Positions 45,208-53,882 are shown, numbered from the stretch's first letter. The stretch is 59,672 bases of DNA from Archangium sp. (GCA_030695565.1 JAUYRZ010000071.1:1-59672), one strand, 5' to 3'. Notes: generated from the letters alone by a model not told the origin. A program made the numbers and translations.

Positions 45208-46788
45208 TCATTCAGCGCCGTTCAGATCCTCCAGGCTGCGGAGCAGCCCGCGGCTCATGCCGAAGCAGGGGTGCTCCTTCTCGAAGTGCGCGGGGATGTT
45301 CTGCAGCACCTCACGCGCGATCTTCACGTTCGGGTACTTCTGGTTCATCTCTTTTTGGTAATCGACCAGCATGCCGGAGCACTTGCGATCGAGCTCCGGG
45401 CGGATCTCACGCATGCGGGAGCGGGCGATCTCCAGCAGCTCGGGCGGGCGATCCGGCGTCGCTTCCAGGAGCAGCCAGGCGTCGCGGTACTGCTTCCACG
45501 AACGGAACAGGTTCATCGCGCCGACCGTACGCAGGTCGTACATCCGCGACGCGCGCTCGAGATCTTCCTTGGCCCGCCGCCCCGCTTCTTCCGCGCTCAT
45601 CTGCGGAATGGGGATCACCTCGACCCAGACGTTCCAGATTCGCCAGGTGTCTTCACCGGGGGGGTTCAAGATGTTGTCGAACACGATCTCGTTCGGATCG
45701 TTGATCTTGAGCTGGGTCGAGGGGAGCACGATCTCCAGCTGGCGCTGCGCCACCTCCACCGTATCGGGCGGAATGCTGTTGAGCTGCACGCCGTTGAGCT
45801 CGATCGACACCTCGTCCTTCGAACAATCGCGCGCCTGGTAGTGCAACACCCCGACGATCGCGGTGGGCGAGGCGAAGCTGAAGTTGAACGACTTCATGTC
45901 GGGCCGCTCGAAGTCGACGTCGTCGCCCAGGCCGTACGAATCGGGCACCGCCTCTCCGTTGGGAGACAGGGTGATCGTCTCGACCTTGCGCTCGACCTTC
46001 CTGGGAATGATCGCGATCACCAGGAAGACCAGCGCCGCGATGATCGCCCCGCCGCCGAAGACGCCGACGGCGATCTTCCCGGGCAGCGGCAAGTCAGACC
46101 ACAGCAGCATGGCCCGGCCGCTGCTCGACTTGCCCAATTCGCGGCGAGCGCGCGCGCGTTCGGCGGCCGAGATGGCGACGGGCTCATCACCACCCGAGGC
46201 ACCGCGCCCTGCACGGGCCGGCACGGCTGAGCCGCGTTTCTGCAGCGACTTCGGCGGAGGCACCACGAAGTTGGCCGTCGCGTCAGCGGAGGCGTCGCCG
46301 TTGAGCTCAGGCACCTCGGGCTCTTCGGCGGCGGGCTCTTCGACCGGGGCTGCCCTGCGGGCCGGCGACTTCTTCACGATCGCCGCGGGCTCGCGCGGCG
46401 GCTTGAGCATGGTGGCGTTGGGATCTTCTTCCGGCTCTTCTGCCGCCGCTTCGTCGATGGTCGAAGACGGCGGCCCCATCACGGTGTCGTTGCTCTCGGG
46501 CGCGATGAACTCGAGCGTCACGTCGCCGATCGCGATGCGATCACCGTTCTTGAGCGGCATGGCCGCCTTGAGCGTCTTGGCGTTGAGCTTGGTGCCGTTG
46601 GCGCTCTTCATGTCCTCCACGAAGTGGACGCCACCGTCTTCATAGACGCGCGCGTGACTGCGCGAAGAAGACGGGTCCTTGATGACGACGTCGTTGTCCG
46701 CGGTACGACCCAGACGGGCCTCACCGCTTTCGAAGGAGAACTCCTCCGATTCGGTACCGACCTGGCTGACTCTGAGGGTGAAGGCCAC
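45208..46788 (-). CDS. FHA-domain protein with one transmembrane helix
   Basis: 526 residues from GTG 46788 (V-A-F-T-L-R-V); the longer frame would overlap the divergent esterase gene. An FHA domain occupies residues 1-95: A-R-L-G-R near 25, S-S-R-S-H-A near 43 and S-A-N-G-T-K-L near 63. An acidic, Pro-rich linker (about 100-245) precedes a helix (I-A-V-G-V-F-G-G-G-A-I-I-A-A-L-V-F-L-V-I-A, about 263-283). The C-terminal 230 residues lie outside the membrane. Phosphothreonine binding inside the cell may be coupled to an extracytoplasmic domain. First gene of a likely three-gene operon. Confidence 0.85.
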   Translation of the reverse strand: MAFTLRVSQVGTESEEFSFESGEARLGRTADNDVVIKDPSSSRSHARVYEDGGVHFVEDMKSANGTKLNAKTLKAAMPLKNGDRIAIGDVTLEFIAPESNDTVMGPPSSTIDEAAAEEPEEDPNATMLKPPREPAAIVKKSPARRAAPVEEPAAEEPEVPELNGDASADATANFVVPPPKSLQKRGSAVPARAGRGASGGDEPVAISAAERARARRELGKSSSGRAMLLWSDLPLPGKIAVGVFGGGAIIAALVFLVIAIIPRKVERKVETITLSPNGEAVPDSYGLGDDVDFERPDMKSFNFSFASPTAIVGVLHYQARDCSKDEVSIELNGVQLNSIPPDTVEVAQRQLEIVLPSTQLKINDPNEIVFDNILNPPGEDTWRIWNVWVEVIPIPQMSAEEAGRRAKEDLERASRMYDLRTVGAMNLFRSWKQYRDAWLLLEATPDRPPELLEIARSRMREIRPELDRKCSGMLVDYQKEMNQKYPNVKIAREVLQNIPAHFEKEHPCFGMSRGLLRSLEDLNGAE

Positions 46789-46863
46789 GGCCGCACGGGA
46801 ATACAGCGGGCCCTCCGGGTCAAGCTCTTGTCGCAGTGCTTCCCGCTGTGTACGGCTGCGGGC

Positions 46864-47583
46864 ATGCACACCGAAATCGCTGGCCTGTCAGTCGAAGTGT
46901 TCCAGGCCACGCAGACAGCCCCCTCGGCCGCGGTCATCCTCTGTCACGGCTTCGGCGCGCCCGGGGACGACCTGGTCGGGCTTGCTCCTGAGCTGGCCAG
47001 TGCGGTGCCGGCCTTGCGTGACGTGCGCTTCTATTTTCCCGCAGCGCCCTTGACCCTCGAGATGGGGTTTGGCGATTCACGGGCGTGGTGGCTCATCGAC
47101 ATGGGCGCGGTTCAGAAGTTGGCCCACGACCCGGCGGCGCAGCGGGAGTTCCGCCGCAAGGAGCCCGAAGGCATGCCGGCGGCGCGCAAAGCCCTGCTGG
47201 CGCTGGTGCAAGACGTCGCGGCGCACACCGGCCTGCCGATGAAGAAGATCATCCTGGGGGGCTTCAGCCAGGGCGCAATGATCGCCACCGACGTGGCGCT
47301 GCGGTTGGAAGAGGCGCCCGGCGGGTTGTGCGTGTTGTCGGGCACGCTGCTGATCGAAGACGCGTGGAAGCAAAAGGCGAAGGCGCGGGCGGGGCTGCCC
47401 GTCTTTCAGTCACACGGCCGGCAGGATCCGATTCTTCCCTACGTGGCAGCGGAGTGGCTCAAGGAGCTGTTCCTCGAGTCGGGCATGGAGCACGAGTTCG
47501 TGCCGTTCGATGGCGGTCACACCATCGGGCCGCAGGCCTTCACGAAGCTGGGCGCGTTTCTGGCCCAGCAGGTCACGCGCTGA
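46864..47583 (+). CDS. Carboxylesterase/phospholipase-type alpha/beta hydrolase
   Basis: 239 residues from ATG 46864. H-G-F-G-A-P-G-D-D near 28, nucleophile elbow G-G-F-S-Q-G-A near 138, Asp in H-G-R-Q-D-P near 185 and His in D-G-G-H-T-I near 217 give the full catalytic triad of the acyl-protein-thioesterase/carboxylesterase family. The product is about the family's usual length (220-240). No signal peptide, so it is cytoplasmic. Divergent from the FHA gene with about 75 bases between start codons. The natural ester is unknown. Confidence 0.9.
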   Translation: MHTEIAGLSVEVFQATQTAPSAAVILCHGFGAPGDDLVGLAPELASAVPALRDVRFYFPAAPLTLEMGFGDSRAWWLIDMGAVQKLAHDPAAQREFRRKEPEGMPAARKALLALVQDVAAHTGLPMKKIILGGFSQGAMIATDVALRLEEAPGGLCVLSGTLLIEDAWKQKAKARAGLPVFQSHGRQDPILPYVAAEWLKELFLESGMEHEFVPFDGGHTIGPQAFTKLGAFLAQQVTR

Positions 47584-47592
47584 GCTCCCAGG

Positions 47593-48009
47593 TCAGCCCC
47601 ACGGGTTGATCACCCTCAGGGCGAGGTCGTCGAAATGGCGCACATTCCGGGTGGCCAGCGCCGCCCTTCGTGAGAGCGCGATCCCTGCGATCTGGGTGTC
47701 GCGCATGTCGACCGGCCGACCGGCTCTCTGGCGACGTGCTGCCAGGGTGGCCGCTTGCGCAGCGGCGTCACTGTCGAAAGCGAGCACCCGCTGGTCGAGA
47801 TCCTCTTCGAGCAAACGCTCGAAGCTCGACTGAACGGTCTGGCGCCGCTTTCCCGCGGGTAACAAAGCGAGGCCGAGGCGGGTCTCGAACTCGGTGATGC
47901 TGGTGATCCAGATCGCCTCTGAGGGCTGCAGGTCGAGCCAATCGATCACTTCGCGATCTGGTGAACTGCGCATCAGGGCTGACAGCACGTTCGTGTCGAG
48001 GATGATCAT
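47593..48009 (-). CDS. PIN-domain toxin VapC/FitB
   Basis: A 138-residue PIN-domain ribonuclease, usual length for VapC. Catalytic acids: D-5 in I-L-D-T-N, the Glu of T-E-F-E-T near 41, and the Asp of D-M-R-D-T-Q-I-A near 99. The C-terminal R-N-V-R-H-F is common in the family, which cuts structured RNAs such as tRNA. The start overlaps the antitoxin stop by four bases (ATGA). It is expected to be held inactive by the upstream RHH antitoxin. Confidence 0.93.
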   Translation of the reverse strand: MIILDTNVLSALMRSSPDREVIDWLDLQPSEAIWITSITEFETRLGLALLPAGKRRQTVQSSFERLLEEDLDQRVLAFDSDAAAQAATLAARRQRAGRPVDMRDTQIAGIALSRRAALATRNVRHFDDLALRVINPWG

Positions 48010-48254
48010 CGCTTGAAGTCGGCAGGCCGCACGAGCTGACCGCGCAGCTCAGGAATCTCGCGGGTGAGGCCGACCTTCTTGAACCGCGAGGCGATCCGGC
48101 TGCCCAGCTTCACAGGGGCGCGCTCATCACCTTTCACCGCATCGCGCAGAATGTCCCGAAGCTCGGCCTCCATGCTCACCCCATGCCGCGCGGCGCGCCG
48201 CTTCAAGCGGACCTTCACCTCTTCCTCCAGCTGTCGCACGACGATCTGAGCCAT
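48006..48254 (-). CDS. Ribbon-helix-helix antitoxin (FitA/VapB-like)
   Basis: An 82-residue protein. The N-terminal ribbon M-A-Q-I-V-V-R-Q-L and helices V-K-V-R-L-K-R-R-A-A-R-H-G-V-S-M-E-A-E-L-R form an Arc/FitA-type DNA-binding fold; the C-terminal part (about 40-82) would wrap the toxin. It precedes the toxin and overlaps it by four bases. A palindromic operator begins directly upstream of the start codon, as expected for autoregulation. Confidence 0.92.
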   Translation of the reverse strand: MAQIVVRQLEEEVKVRLKRRAARHGVSMEAELRDILRDAVKGDERAPVKLGSRIASRFKKVGLTREIPELRGQLVRPADFKR

Positions 48255-48255
48255 T

Positions 48256-48271
48256 TGATATCAAGATATCG
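48256..48271. promoter_or_regulatory. Palindromic operator of the toxin-antitoxin pair
   Basis: TGATATCAAGATATCG lies two bases upstream of the antitoxin start. It holds two GATATC palindromes (48257-48262 and 48265-48270) separated by AA, an eight-base repeat spacing that suits two RHH dimers side by side. The AT-rich element stands out from its GC-rich surroundings and may overlap the -10 region. Confidence 0.65.
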
Positions 48272-48351
48272 ACGCACCACCTTGCGCGCAAACCACCCCT
48301 CCGGTGTGAAGCCAGTTCGCGCGCAGCGGGGGAGCGAATACCATCCGCGCC

Positions 48352-49350
48352 ATGCGACTTCTCTTCACCTGGTGCTGCGCCCTGGCGTTGATCGGCTGCG
48401 AGGGCACCGCGGGCGAACCCGATGGCGGCACGCCGATGCGGGTCGATGCGGGTCTGTTCGACGCAGGGCCGCCAATCATCGAATACGACCGCTTCACGCT
48501 GCGCACCATGGGTTGGCCCTCGGGCGCGCGGGTGCGTGGCGCGGCGGTGCTCGACAACGTGTTGTTCGTGGCCAGCGATCAAGGCCTGCTCTCACTCGCC
48601 GCCACCGAGACACGGTGGGTGCCGGTCACCACGCCGTTGATGGGCGATCAGAAGCCGACCTCGCTCACTCGCGTCGACCAGTCGCTGGTGATGACCGCTG
48701 CAGGCACGGCGGCCGGTGGGCTGTACGTGAAGCCCTTCGATGGAGTCTGGGCGCAGGTGACGGCGGCGCCGCCGAACCCGAGCTGGTTGCTGGTGAAGAA
48801 GTCCACTGACTACCTGCTGGCCACCACCGGCGGGCTCTATGCGTCGACCTCGCTCTCGGGCCCGTGGGTTCGAAGGAGCGCAGCCAACACGCCGCTGTTC
48901 ACCGCGCCCCTCGCCCGCCTCGTCGCGGAGCCGCAGCAGCAGAAGCTCTTCGCCTCCGCTGTGAACGGCCCGTTGTTCGAGTCGGCCGATCTCGGCGCGA
49001 CCTGGACCGCCCATTCCCTGCGCGGTGCGGTGGAAGCGCTGACGGCCAGCGGCCTCGTGGTGCTGGTGTCGACGGCGATGGATGGCCAGCAGCGCAGCGA
49101 CAACTACGGCAACACCTTCCGTCCCACAGCCACGCCGATCGCCGATGGCCTGCTGTTCTACGCGGCAGAAGGCACACGCTTCTACGCGGGTGGCACGGGC
49201 GGCCTGAAGACGAGCGACGACAACGGAGTCACCTTCACCGACGAAAGCGATGGGCTGCCGGTGGGTACGACGGTGCGCGCGCTCTTCTTCGCCGGCAGCT
49301 ACGTGATCGCGGATACCCCCGACGGGCCGTTCATCAATCAACTGCCGTAG
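48352..49350 (+). CDS. Lipoprotein with propeller-like repeats
   Basis: A 332-residue lipoprotein; lipobox A-L-I-G-C near residue 16 follows a short signal. After a D-A-G-type linker (about 25-45) the body has repeated blade-like patterns: V-L-D-N-V-L-F-V-A-S-D-Q-G-L, L-L-A-T-T-G-G-L-Y, L-F-E-S-A-D-L-G-A-T-W and Y-A-G-G-T-G-G-L-K-T-S-D-D-N-G, which resemble BNR/sortilin-type beta-propeller blades. The product is probably attached to the outer membrane. It is similar in plan to the protein at 57650. Ligand unknown. Confidence 0.82.
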   Translation: MRLLFTWCCALALIGCEGTAGEPDGGTPMRVDAGLFDAGPPIIEYDRFTLRTMGWPSGARVRGAAVLDNVLFVASDQGLLSLAATETRWVPVTTPLMGDQKPTSLTRVDQSLVMTAAGTAAGGLYVKPFDGVWAQVTAAPPNPSWLLVKKSTDYLLATTGGLYASTSLSGPWVRRSAANTPLFTAPLARLVAEPQQQKLFASAVNGPLFESADLGATWTAHSLRGAVEALTASGLVVLVSTAMDGQQRSDNYGNTFRPTATPIADGLLFYAAEGTRFYAGGTGGLKTSDDNGVTFTDESDGLPVGTTVRALFFAGSYVIADTPDGPFINQLP

Positions 49351-49353
49351 GCG

Positions 49354-49566
49354 CTACTTGCTGATCTTCTCTTCGACTTCGCCCGAGCCGTTCTCTTCCT
49401 GGTTCTGCTTGGGGTTGGTCGGCCAGCCGAAGGTCTTCGGCACATGCCCGCCACCGCGCGAACCGCTGCTCCACTCGCGGCGGTGATGCTCGATGTCGAC
49501 TTCCGGCCGCGCGGAGAAGGGGACCGGGAGGTTCTTCGGATCAGACTCGTGGTTCGAGGCGCTCAT
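49354..49566 (-). CDS. Small hydrophilic hypothetical protein
   Basis: A 70-residue, strongly charged and probably disordered protein without helix-forming or membrane segments (E-H-H-R-R-E-W near 26, E-N-G-S-G-E-V-E-E-K near 58). It lies convergent to the lipoprotein gene, four bases apart. Third-position GC is high, which supports coding, but there is no other evidence and no recognised family. Confidence 0.5.
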   Translation of the reverse strand: MSASNHESDPKNLPVPFSARPEVDIEHHRREWSSGSRGGGHVPKTFGWPTNPKQNQEENGSGEVEEKISK

Positions 49567-49608
49567 CGAGCCAAATGACTAGCGCATCCCAAGGACTTCG
49601 GCACCCGT

Positions 49609-49698
49609 CTTTCCTGGTCGCGTCGCCTTGGCCCAGCTCTCCGCTTCGCTCCGATGCTGGCTCGTCCGGCGTTCCGCCAGACCGGCGCCGCTCCGGTA
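49609..49698. repeat. Dispersed hairpin repeat, intergenic copy
   Basis: The segment CTTTCCTGGTCGC...CTCTCCGCTTCGCTCC...CCGGCGTTCCGCC...GCCGCTCCGG is a diverged copy of the 87-base unit at 27853. It lies between the small gene at 49354-49566 and the acyltransferase start at 49711, so it can act as promoter-proximal or untranslated sequence. Confidence 0.75.
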
Positions 49699-49710
49699 AG
49701 GTTGTGGTTC

Positions 49711-50826
49711 ATGTCTGGCCCCCTGCCCCGGATCTACGCCTTCGACTGGCTCCGCGGCGTCGCGGTGCTGGTGATGCTGCAGACCCACGCGCTGGTGTTG
49801 CTGCTGCCTGAGATTCACAAGACCGCCTTCTTCACGCGCCTCGTGGCCATCGATGGGCTGGTCGCGCCTTCGTTCATCTTCTCGGCGGGTTTCGCTCTCG
49901 CGCTGGTTCAGGTGCGCGCGGGTCTCGCGGGCAGACGTGAGGAGCAGGCGAAGAAGACACTCAAGCGCATCGGCGAGGTGTTGCTCGTCGCCAGCTTCAT
50001 CAACTTCATCTGGTTCCCCATCTGGCGCGAACCGAAGTGGCTGCTGCGCATCGACATCCTCCACTGCATCGGGCTGTCGCTGCTGCTGGTGATGCCTTTC
50101 CTCGTCGGGCTCTCCACCCGGCCTCGTTTGCTGCGCTGGGTGACCTTGATCCTCGCGTTGGTGATCTTCGGGGTCTCGCCCTATGGCGAGCAGGTCACTG
50201 GCTTCTGGACGCTCTTTCTCAACACGAAGACTGGCTGGCTCGATGCGACCACGGGCGCCGCTTTCCCGCTGCTGCCCTGGGCAGGGTACGTGTTTCTGGG
50301 CGCCAGCTTCGGGGCCACCATCGGCGCGATGAAGTCAGAGAAGGAGCTGTGGGCCTGGCTCGCGTTGCTGCTCGGCATCGGGGCCGTGCTGGTCTGGCAG
50401 GCTCAAGCCGTCAGCGCGATCTACCCGCCTCACAACTTCTGGGTCACTGACCCGGCGGATGCCGCTCGGAGGTGGTTGCAGGTGCTCAGCCTCGTGGCCG
50501 TCTTCCGGCTCATCGAGATGAAGTGGCCCGCGAGTGCTCAGACGCGCGTGATGAAGTGGTTGGCGGCGTTTGGTGGTGCGTCGTTGTCTGCGTACTTCTT
50601 CCACCAGATGTTGCTGTATCAACGCTTCGTCGGCGTGTTCACCCGCTTCTTCCGCGAGAAGGCTGACTGGCCGCTGTACTGGGTTCTCGTTGTTGCGCTC
50701 ATTGCCGCGACCTGGGTCTGCGTGCAGGCCTGGGATCGCGTCGAGAAGAAGCTGCGGAGGCGCGCGGCCCCTCACCCCGACCCTCTCCCCGCTTCGCACG
50801 CTTCGCAGGGAGAGGGAGAGCGGTGA
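49711..50826 (+). CDS. DUF1624/heparan acetyltransferase-like membrane protein
   Basis: 371 residues from ATG 49711, chosen because the upstream in-frame sequence is the dispersed repeat. The start I-Y-A-F-D-W-L-R-G-V-A-V-L-V-M-L-Q-T-H-A is the signature of the acyltransferase group that includes heparan-alpha-glucosaminide N-acetyltransferase and DUF1624 (Asp, Arg-Gly and His conserved). About ten helices follow, with a second group near 80-100 and the last at about 330-350. The C-terminal 20 residues (P-H-P-D-P-L-P-A ... G-E-G-E-R) come from a second dispersed hairpin at 50781-50816. Probably transfers an acyl group to an envelope sugar. Confidence 0.85.
   Translation: MSGPLPRIYAFDWLRGVAVLVMLQTHALVLLLPEIHKTAFFTRLVAIDGLVAPSFIFSAGFALALVQVRAGLAGRREEQAKKTLKRIGEVLLVASFINFIWFPIWREPKWLLRIDILHCIGLSLLLVMPFLVGLSTRPRLLRWVTLILALVIFGVSPYGEQVTGFWTLFLNTKTGWLDATTGAAFPLLPWAGYVFLGASFGATIGAMKSEKELWAWLALLLGIGAVLVWQAQAVSAIYPPHNFWVTDPADAARRWLQVLSLVAVFRLIEMKWPASAQTRVMKWLAAFGGASLSAYFFHQMLLYQRFVGVFTRFFREKADWPLYWVLVVALIAATWVCVQAWDRVEKKLRRRAAPHPDPLPASHASQGEGER
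50781..50816. repeat. Hairpin repeat encoding the acyltransferase C-terminus
   Basis: CCCTCTCCC at 50781-50789 and GGGAGAGGG at 50808-50816 form a perfect nine-base stem. It sits between convergent genes whose stops abut (50826/50827) and is related to the hairpin at 125-141. It may act as a shared terminator while also encoding the last residues of the acyltransferase. Confidence 0.65.
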
Positions 50827-51354
50827 TTACTTTTTCGGCAGAACCGCTTCGACCTTCTTCTTCACTTCATCGCTCGTGGGCTCCGCGCCTGAGGCCAGGT
50901 GCGCCACGACGGTGCCTTCGGGCGAGACCAGGAACTTGTTGAAGTTCCACGCCACCTCGCCGCCGTTCTCCTTCAGGCCCGTGAGGTACTTGTAGAGCGG
51001 GTGCGCCGCGTCGCCCTTCACGGGGATCTTCGCGAACAACGGGAAGCTCGTCTTGAACTTCAGCTCGCAGAACTTCTTGATCTCTTCGTTGCTGCCCGGC
51101 TCCTGGCCGCCGAAGTCGTTCGAGGGGAACGCGAGGATCTCGAAGCCCTTGTCTTTGTACTGCTGGTACAGCGCCTCGAGGCCTTTGTACTGGGGCGTGT
51201 AACCGCACGCCGAAGCGGTGTTGACGATCATCAGCGCTTTGCCTTTGTACGCGCTCAACGAAACGTCTTTGCCGTCGATCGTCTTCATCGAAAAGTCGTA
51301 AACGCTCATAGGTGCTCCCGCGAGGGTGAGGGCCAACAGAGTAGAGGTCAGCAT
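50827..51354 (-). CDS. Glutathione-peroxidase-family peroxidase, exported
   Basis: 175 residues from ATG 51354; a GTG at 51363 is also possible. A signal-like N-terminus (M-L-T-S-T-L-L-A-L-T-L-A-G-A) suggests export to the periplasm. The peroxidatic Cys is in N-T-A-S-A-C-G-Y-T near 49, the Gln of F-G-G-Q-E-P-G near 85, and the Trp of V-A-W-N-F-N-K-F near 136, the standard catalytic set. Reducing partner is probably thioredoxin-like, as in bacterial Cys-type members. Convergent with the acyltransferase with abutting stops. Confidence 0.92.
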   Translation of the reverse strand: MLTSTLLALTLAGAPMSVYDFSMKTIDGKDVSLSAYKGKALMIVNTASACGYTPQYKGLEALYQQYKDKGFEILAFPSNDFGGQEPGSNEEIKKFCELKFKTSFPLFAKIPVKGDAAHPLYKYLTGLKENGGEVAWNFNKFLVSPEGTVVAHLASGAEPTSDEVKKKVEAVLPKK

Positions 51355-51395
51355 GGGTCCCACCGACTAACCGGGACCTTGCCAGCGCGCCAGAC

Positions 51396-52460
51396 TCAGT
51401 GCGATTCGAGCATCGGCTCGAAGCGCGCCTTGTTGCCCGCCTTGTGAAAGGCGTCTTCGGCCGAGATCTTCTTCTCGGTGGCGAGCTTGAAGAGGATGTC
51501 GTCCATCGACTGCATGCCCTGGGCTTTACCCGACTGGATGATCGAGCTGATCATCGGCGTGTTGCCTTCGCGGATCACGTTGGGCAGGCCCGGCGTCTTG
51601 AGCAGAATCTCGTGCACCGCCACGCGCCCTGCCCCATCAGGCGTGCGGAGCAGCAGCTGCGAGACCACCGCCGCCAACGACTCCGAGAGCATGGTGCGCA
51701 CCTGCTGCTGCTGATCGGTCGGGAACGCGTCGATCACCCGGTCGATGGTCTTGGGCGCGCTGTTGGTGTGCAGCGTGCCGAACACCAGCACGCCCATCTC
51801 GGCCGCCGTGATCGCGAGCGAGATGGTCTCCATGTCGCGCATTTCGCCGACGAGGATGACGCCGGGGTCCTGGCGGATGGCGCTGCGCAACGCGTTCGAG
51901 AAGCTCTTGGTGTCCACCCCCACCTCCCGCTGAGAGAGCGTGGAGCGCTTGTTGGGGTGCACGAACTCCACCGGGTCTTCGATGGTGATGATGTGGCGCG
52001 CGCTGTTCGCGTTCACCTGATCGATGATCGCCGCCAGCGTGGTCGACTTGCCTGAGCCGGTCGGGCCGGTCACCAGCACCAGCCCCTGCTCCAGGGTGGC
52101 CAACTGCGCGAGGGCCGCCGGCGCCTTCAGCTCTTCGAGCGTGCGAATGCGCTCGGGAATGATGCGGAAGACGGCCGCTGCCCCACGCTCCTGGTTGAAG
52201 AAGTTCGCGCGAAAACGGGCGAGCCCGGGGATCGCGTAGGCGAAGTCGAGATCGAGGTTGGTGGTGTAGTGCGCCCACTGCTTCTCACTGGCGAGCTCCT
52301 GCAGGTGCGAGCGCAGGCTCTCGTCGTTGAACACCGGCCAGTCGGCGATGGGCGCGACCACGCCGTGACGGCGCAGGTGCGGCGCGTTGCCAGCGGCGAG
52401 GTGGAGGTCGGAACCACCCTGATCCTTGAGCAGCTTGAAGAGAACGTCGAGGCGAGCCAT
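51396..52460 (-). CDS. PilT-type twitching ATPase
   Basis: A 354-residue ATPase. The N-terminal PAS-like domain (G-G-S-D-L-H-L near 15) is followed by Walker A G-P-T-G-S-G-K-S-T near 132, Asp box I-E-D-P-V-E-F near 160, Walker B G-V-I-L-V-G-E-M-R-D near 195 and the His box L-H-T-N-S near 224. Such ATPases disassemble pilus filaments. It follows the larger PilT-like gene by nine bases. Length and motifs match PilT/PilU; the exact paralogue cannot be told without alignment. Confidence 0.92.
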   Translation of the reverse strand: MARLDVLFKLLKDQGGSDLHLAAGNAPHLRRHGVVAPIADWPVFNDESLRSHLQELASEKQWAHYTTNLDLDFAYAIPGLARFRANFFNQERGAAAVFRIIPERIRTLEELKAPAALAQLATLEQGLVLVTGPTGSGKSTTLAAIIDQVNANSARHIITIEDPVEFVHPNKRSTLSQREVGVDTKSFSNALRSAIRQDPGVILVGEMRDMETISLAITAAEMGVLVFGTLHTNSAPKTIDRVIDAFPTDQQQQVRTMLSESLAAVVSQLLLRTPDGAGRVAVHEILLKTPGLPNVIREGNTPMISSIIQSGKAQGMQSMDDILFKLATEKKISAEDAFHKAGNKARFEPMLESH

Positions 52461-52469
52461 GGCGTCCTT

Positions 52470-53882
52470 TCAGGCGAAACGTTTGGGATCTTCGGCGAAG
52501 CGGCGCGCCACTTCTTTGGTGACCTGCCCCGTCTTCACCAGGTCGGCGATCGAGTCATCGAGCAGCGTCATGCCGTCACCCCGCCCCGTCTGCATGATGG
52601 AGCGAATCTGAAAGGTCTTCTCTTCGCGAATGAGGTTCGAGACCGACGGCTTCACGTACAGCACCTCGAGCGCGGGCACGCGGCGCGCACCATCAGCGGT
52701 GGGGATCAAGCGTTGCGAGACGACGGCGCGCAGTGACTCCGAAACCATCGCGCGGATCTGTGACTGCTGCTTGGGCGGGAAGACGTCGAGCACGCGGTTG
52801 ATGGTGCGAATGGCGTTGTTGGTGTGCAGCGTGCCGAGCACCAGGTGACCCGTCTCGGCCGCGGTGATGGCCAGCGAGATGGTCTCGAGATCGCGCAGCT
52901 CGCCGATCACGATGATGTCGGGGTCTTCACGGAGCGCGGCGCGCAGCGCGTTGGCGAACGACTTGGTGTGTTTGCCCGCCTGCCGCTGATTCACGATGCA
53001 CTGCTTCTTCGAGTACACGTACTCGATCGGATCCTCGACCGTGATGATGTGATCCTGCCGCGACTCGTTGAGCATGTTGACGATCGCCGCGAGCGTCGAC
53101 GACTTGCCCGAGCCCGCGGGCCCCGTGAAGAGCACCAGCCCCTGGTGAAAGTCAGCCAGCTTCGCGAGCGTGCCCGGCAACCCCAGCTCGCCCAGCGTCG
53201 GCGGGTTCAGCGGAATCGGGCGGAACACCGCGTCGTAGCCGCGCTGCTGTTTGTAGAAGCTGGCGCGAAAGCGGCCCAGCCCCGGCAGCACCAGCGCCGC
53301 GTCGTAGTCCTGCTCCTCTTCGAGGATCTTCTGCTCCGCAGGAGTCAGCCCCTCGCGGATGATGTTCTCGACCTCTTGCGGGCTGAACTGGCCGAGCTTG
53401 AGCTCCTTGAGCACGCCGCCGATGCGCATCTGCATCGGCGCGCCCGAGTGAATGTGCACGTCACTGGCGCGCGCTTCGACGGCCTTGGTGAGCACGTCTT
53501 TGAGAGTGACCACGCTCTTGCGCGCGGATGGAATCGCGGCAGGTACGGGCGCCGTGGGCAGGTTGACCACGTGACCTTGCGGCCGTTGCGCGGGCGCGGG
53601 TGCAGCTGCAGGTGCGGGCGCAGGGGCCGCCGCGGCGGGTCGGGGCGCTGAAGGTGCAGGCGCCGCCCCCCCCCCTTGTTTGGCGAGGTATTGCTGCTGT
53701 GCCTGCTGCAGCCACTTGAGCTGCTCGCCGCTGATCACCTTGAGCTCGAGCAGCAGATCGCCGAGCGGTGGTGAGGGCTGCATCGCGCCTTGCCGCTGAG
53801 TGGCCGCGGTCAGGGCGTCTTGCGTGACGAGTTTGTAGTGCAGCGCGATCTTGCCGAGGAGCGAGTCTTCCTGTGACGCCAT
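52470..53882 (-). CDS. PilT-like ATPase with extra N-terminal domain
   Basis: A 470-residue protein. Residues 1-65 look like a GspE/MshE-type N-terminal domain (L-L-G-K-I-A-L-H-Y-K-L-V, then G-D-L-L-L-E-L-K-V-I-S), followed by a Pro/Ala-rich linker (about 73-110) and a PilT-type ATPase: Walker A G-P-A-G-S-G-K-S-S near 250, E-D-P-I-E-Y-V near 278, D-I-I-V-I-G-E-L-R-D near 316, L-H-T-N-N near 348. A run of ten G (C10 on the plus strand, 53666-53675) encodes part of the linker. The extra domain could couple it to a platform or regulator. Upstream of the second PilT gene, likely the same operon. Confidence 0.9.
   Translation of the reverse strand: MASQEDSLLGKIALHYKLVTQDALTAATQRQGAMQPSPPLGDLLLELKVISGEQLKWLQQAQQQYLAKQGGGAAPAPSAPRPAAAAPAPAPAAAPAPAQRPQGHVVNLPTAPVPAAIPSARKSVVTLKDVLTKAVEARASDVHIHSGAPMQMRIGGVLKELKLGQFSPQEVENIIREGLTPAEQKILEEEQDYDAALVLPGLGRFRASFYKQQRGYDAVFRPIPLNPPTLGELGLPGTLAKLADFHQGLVLFTGPAGSGKSSTLAAIVNMLNESRQDHIITVEDPIEYVYSKKQCIVNQRQAGKHTKSFANALRAALREDPDIIVIGELRDLETISLAITAAETGHLVLGTLHTNNAIRTINRVLDVFPPKQQSQIRAMVSESLRAVVSQRLIPTADGARRVPALEVLYVKPSVSNLIREEKTFQIRSIMQTGRGDGMTLLDDSIADLVKTGQVTKEVARRFAEDPKRFA
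53666..53675. repeat. C10 homopolymer inside the PilT-like gene
   Basis: Ten consecutive C bases on the plus strand are read as Gly codons in the linker of the minus-strand PilT-like gene. A change by one base would separate the N-terminal domain from the ATPase domain. A second C10 run lies at 42756-42765. Confidence 0.9.
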
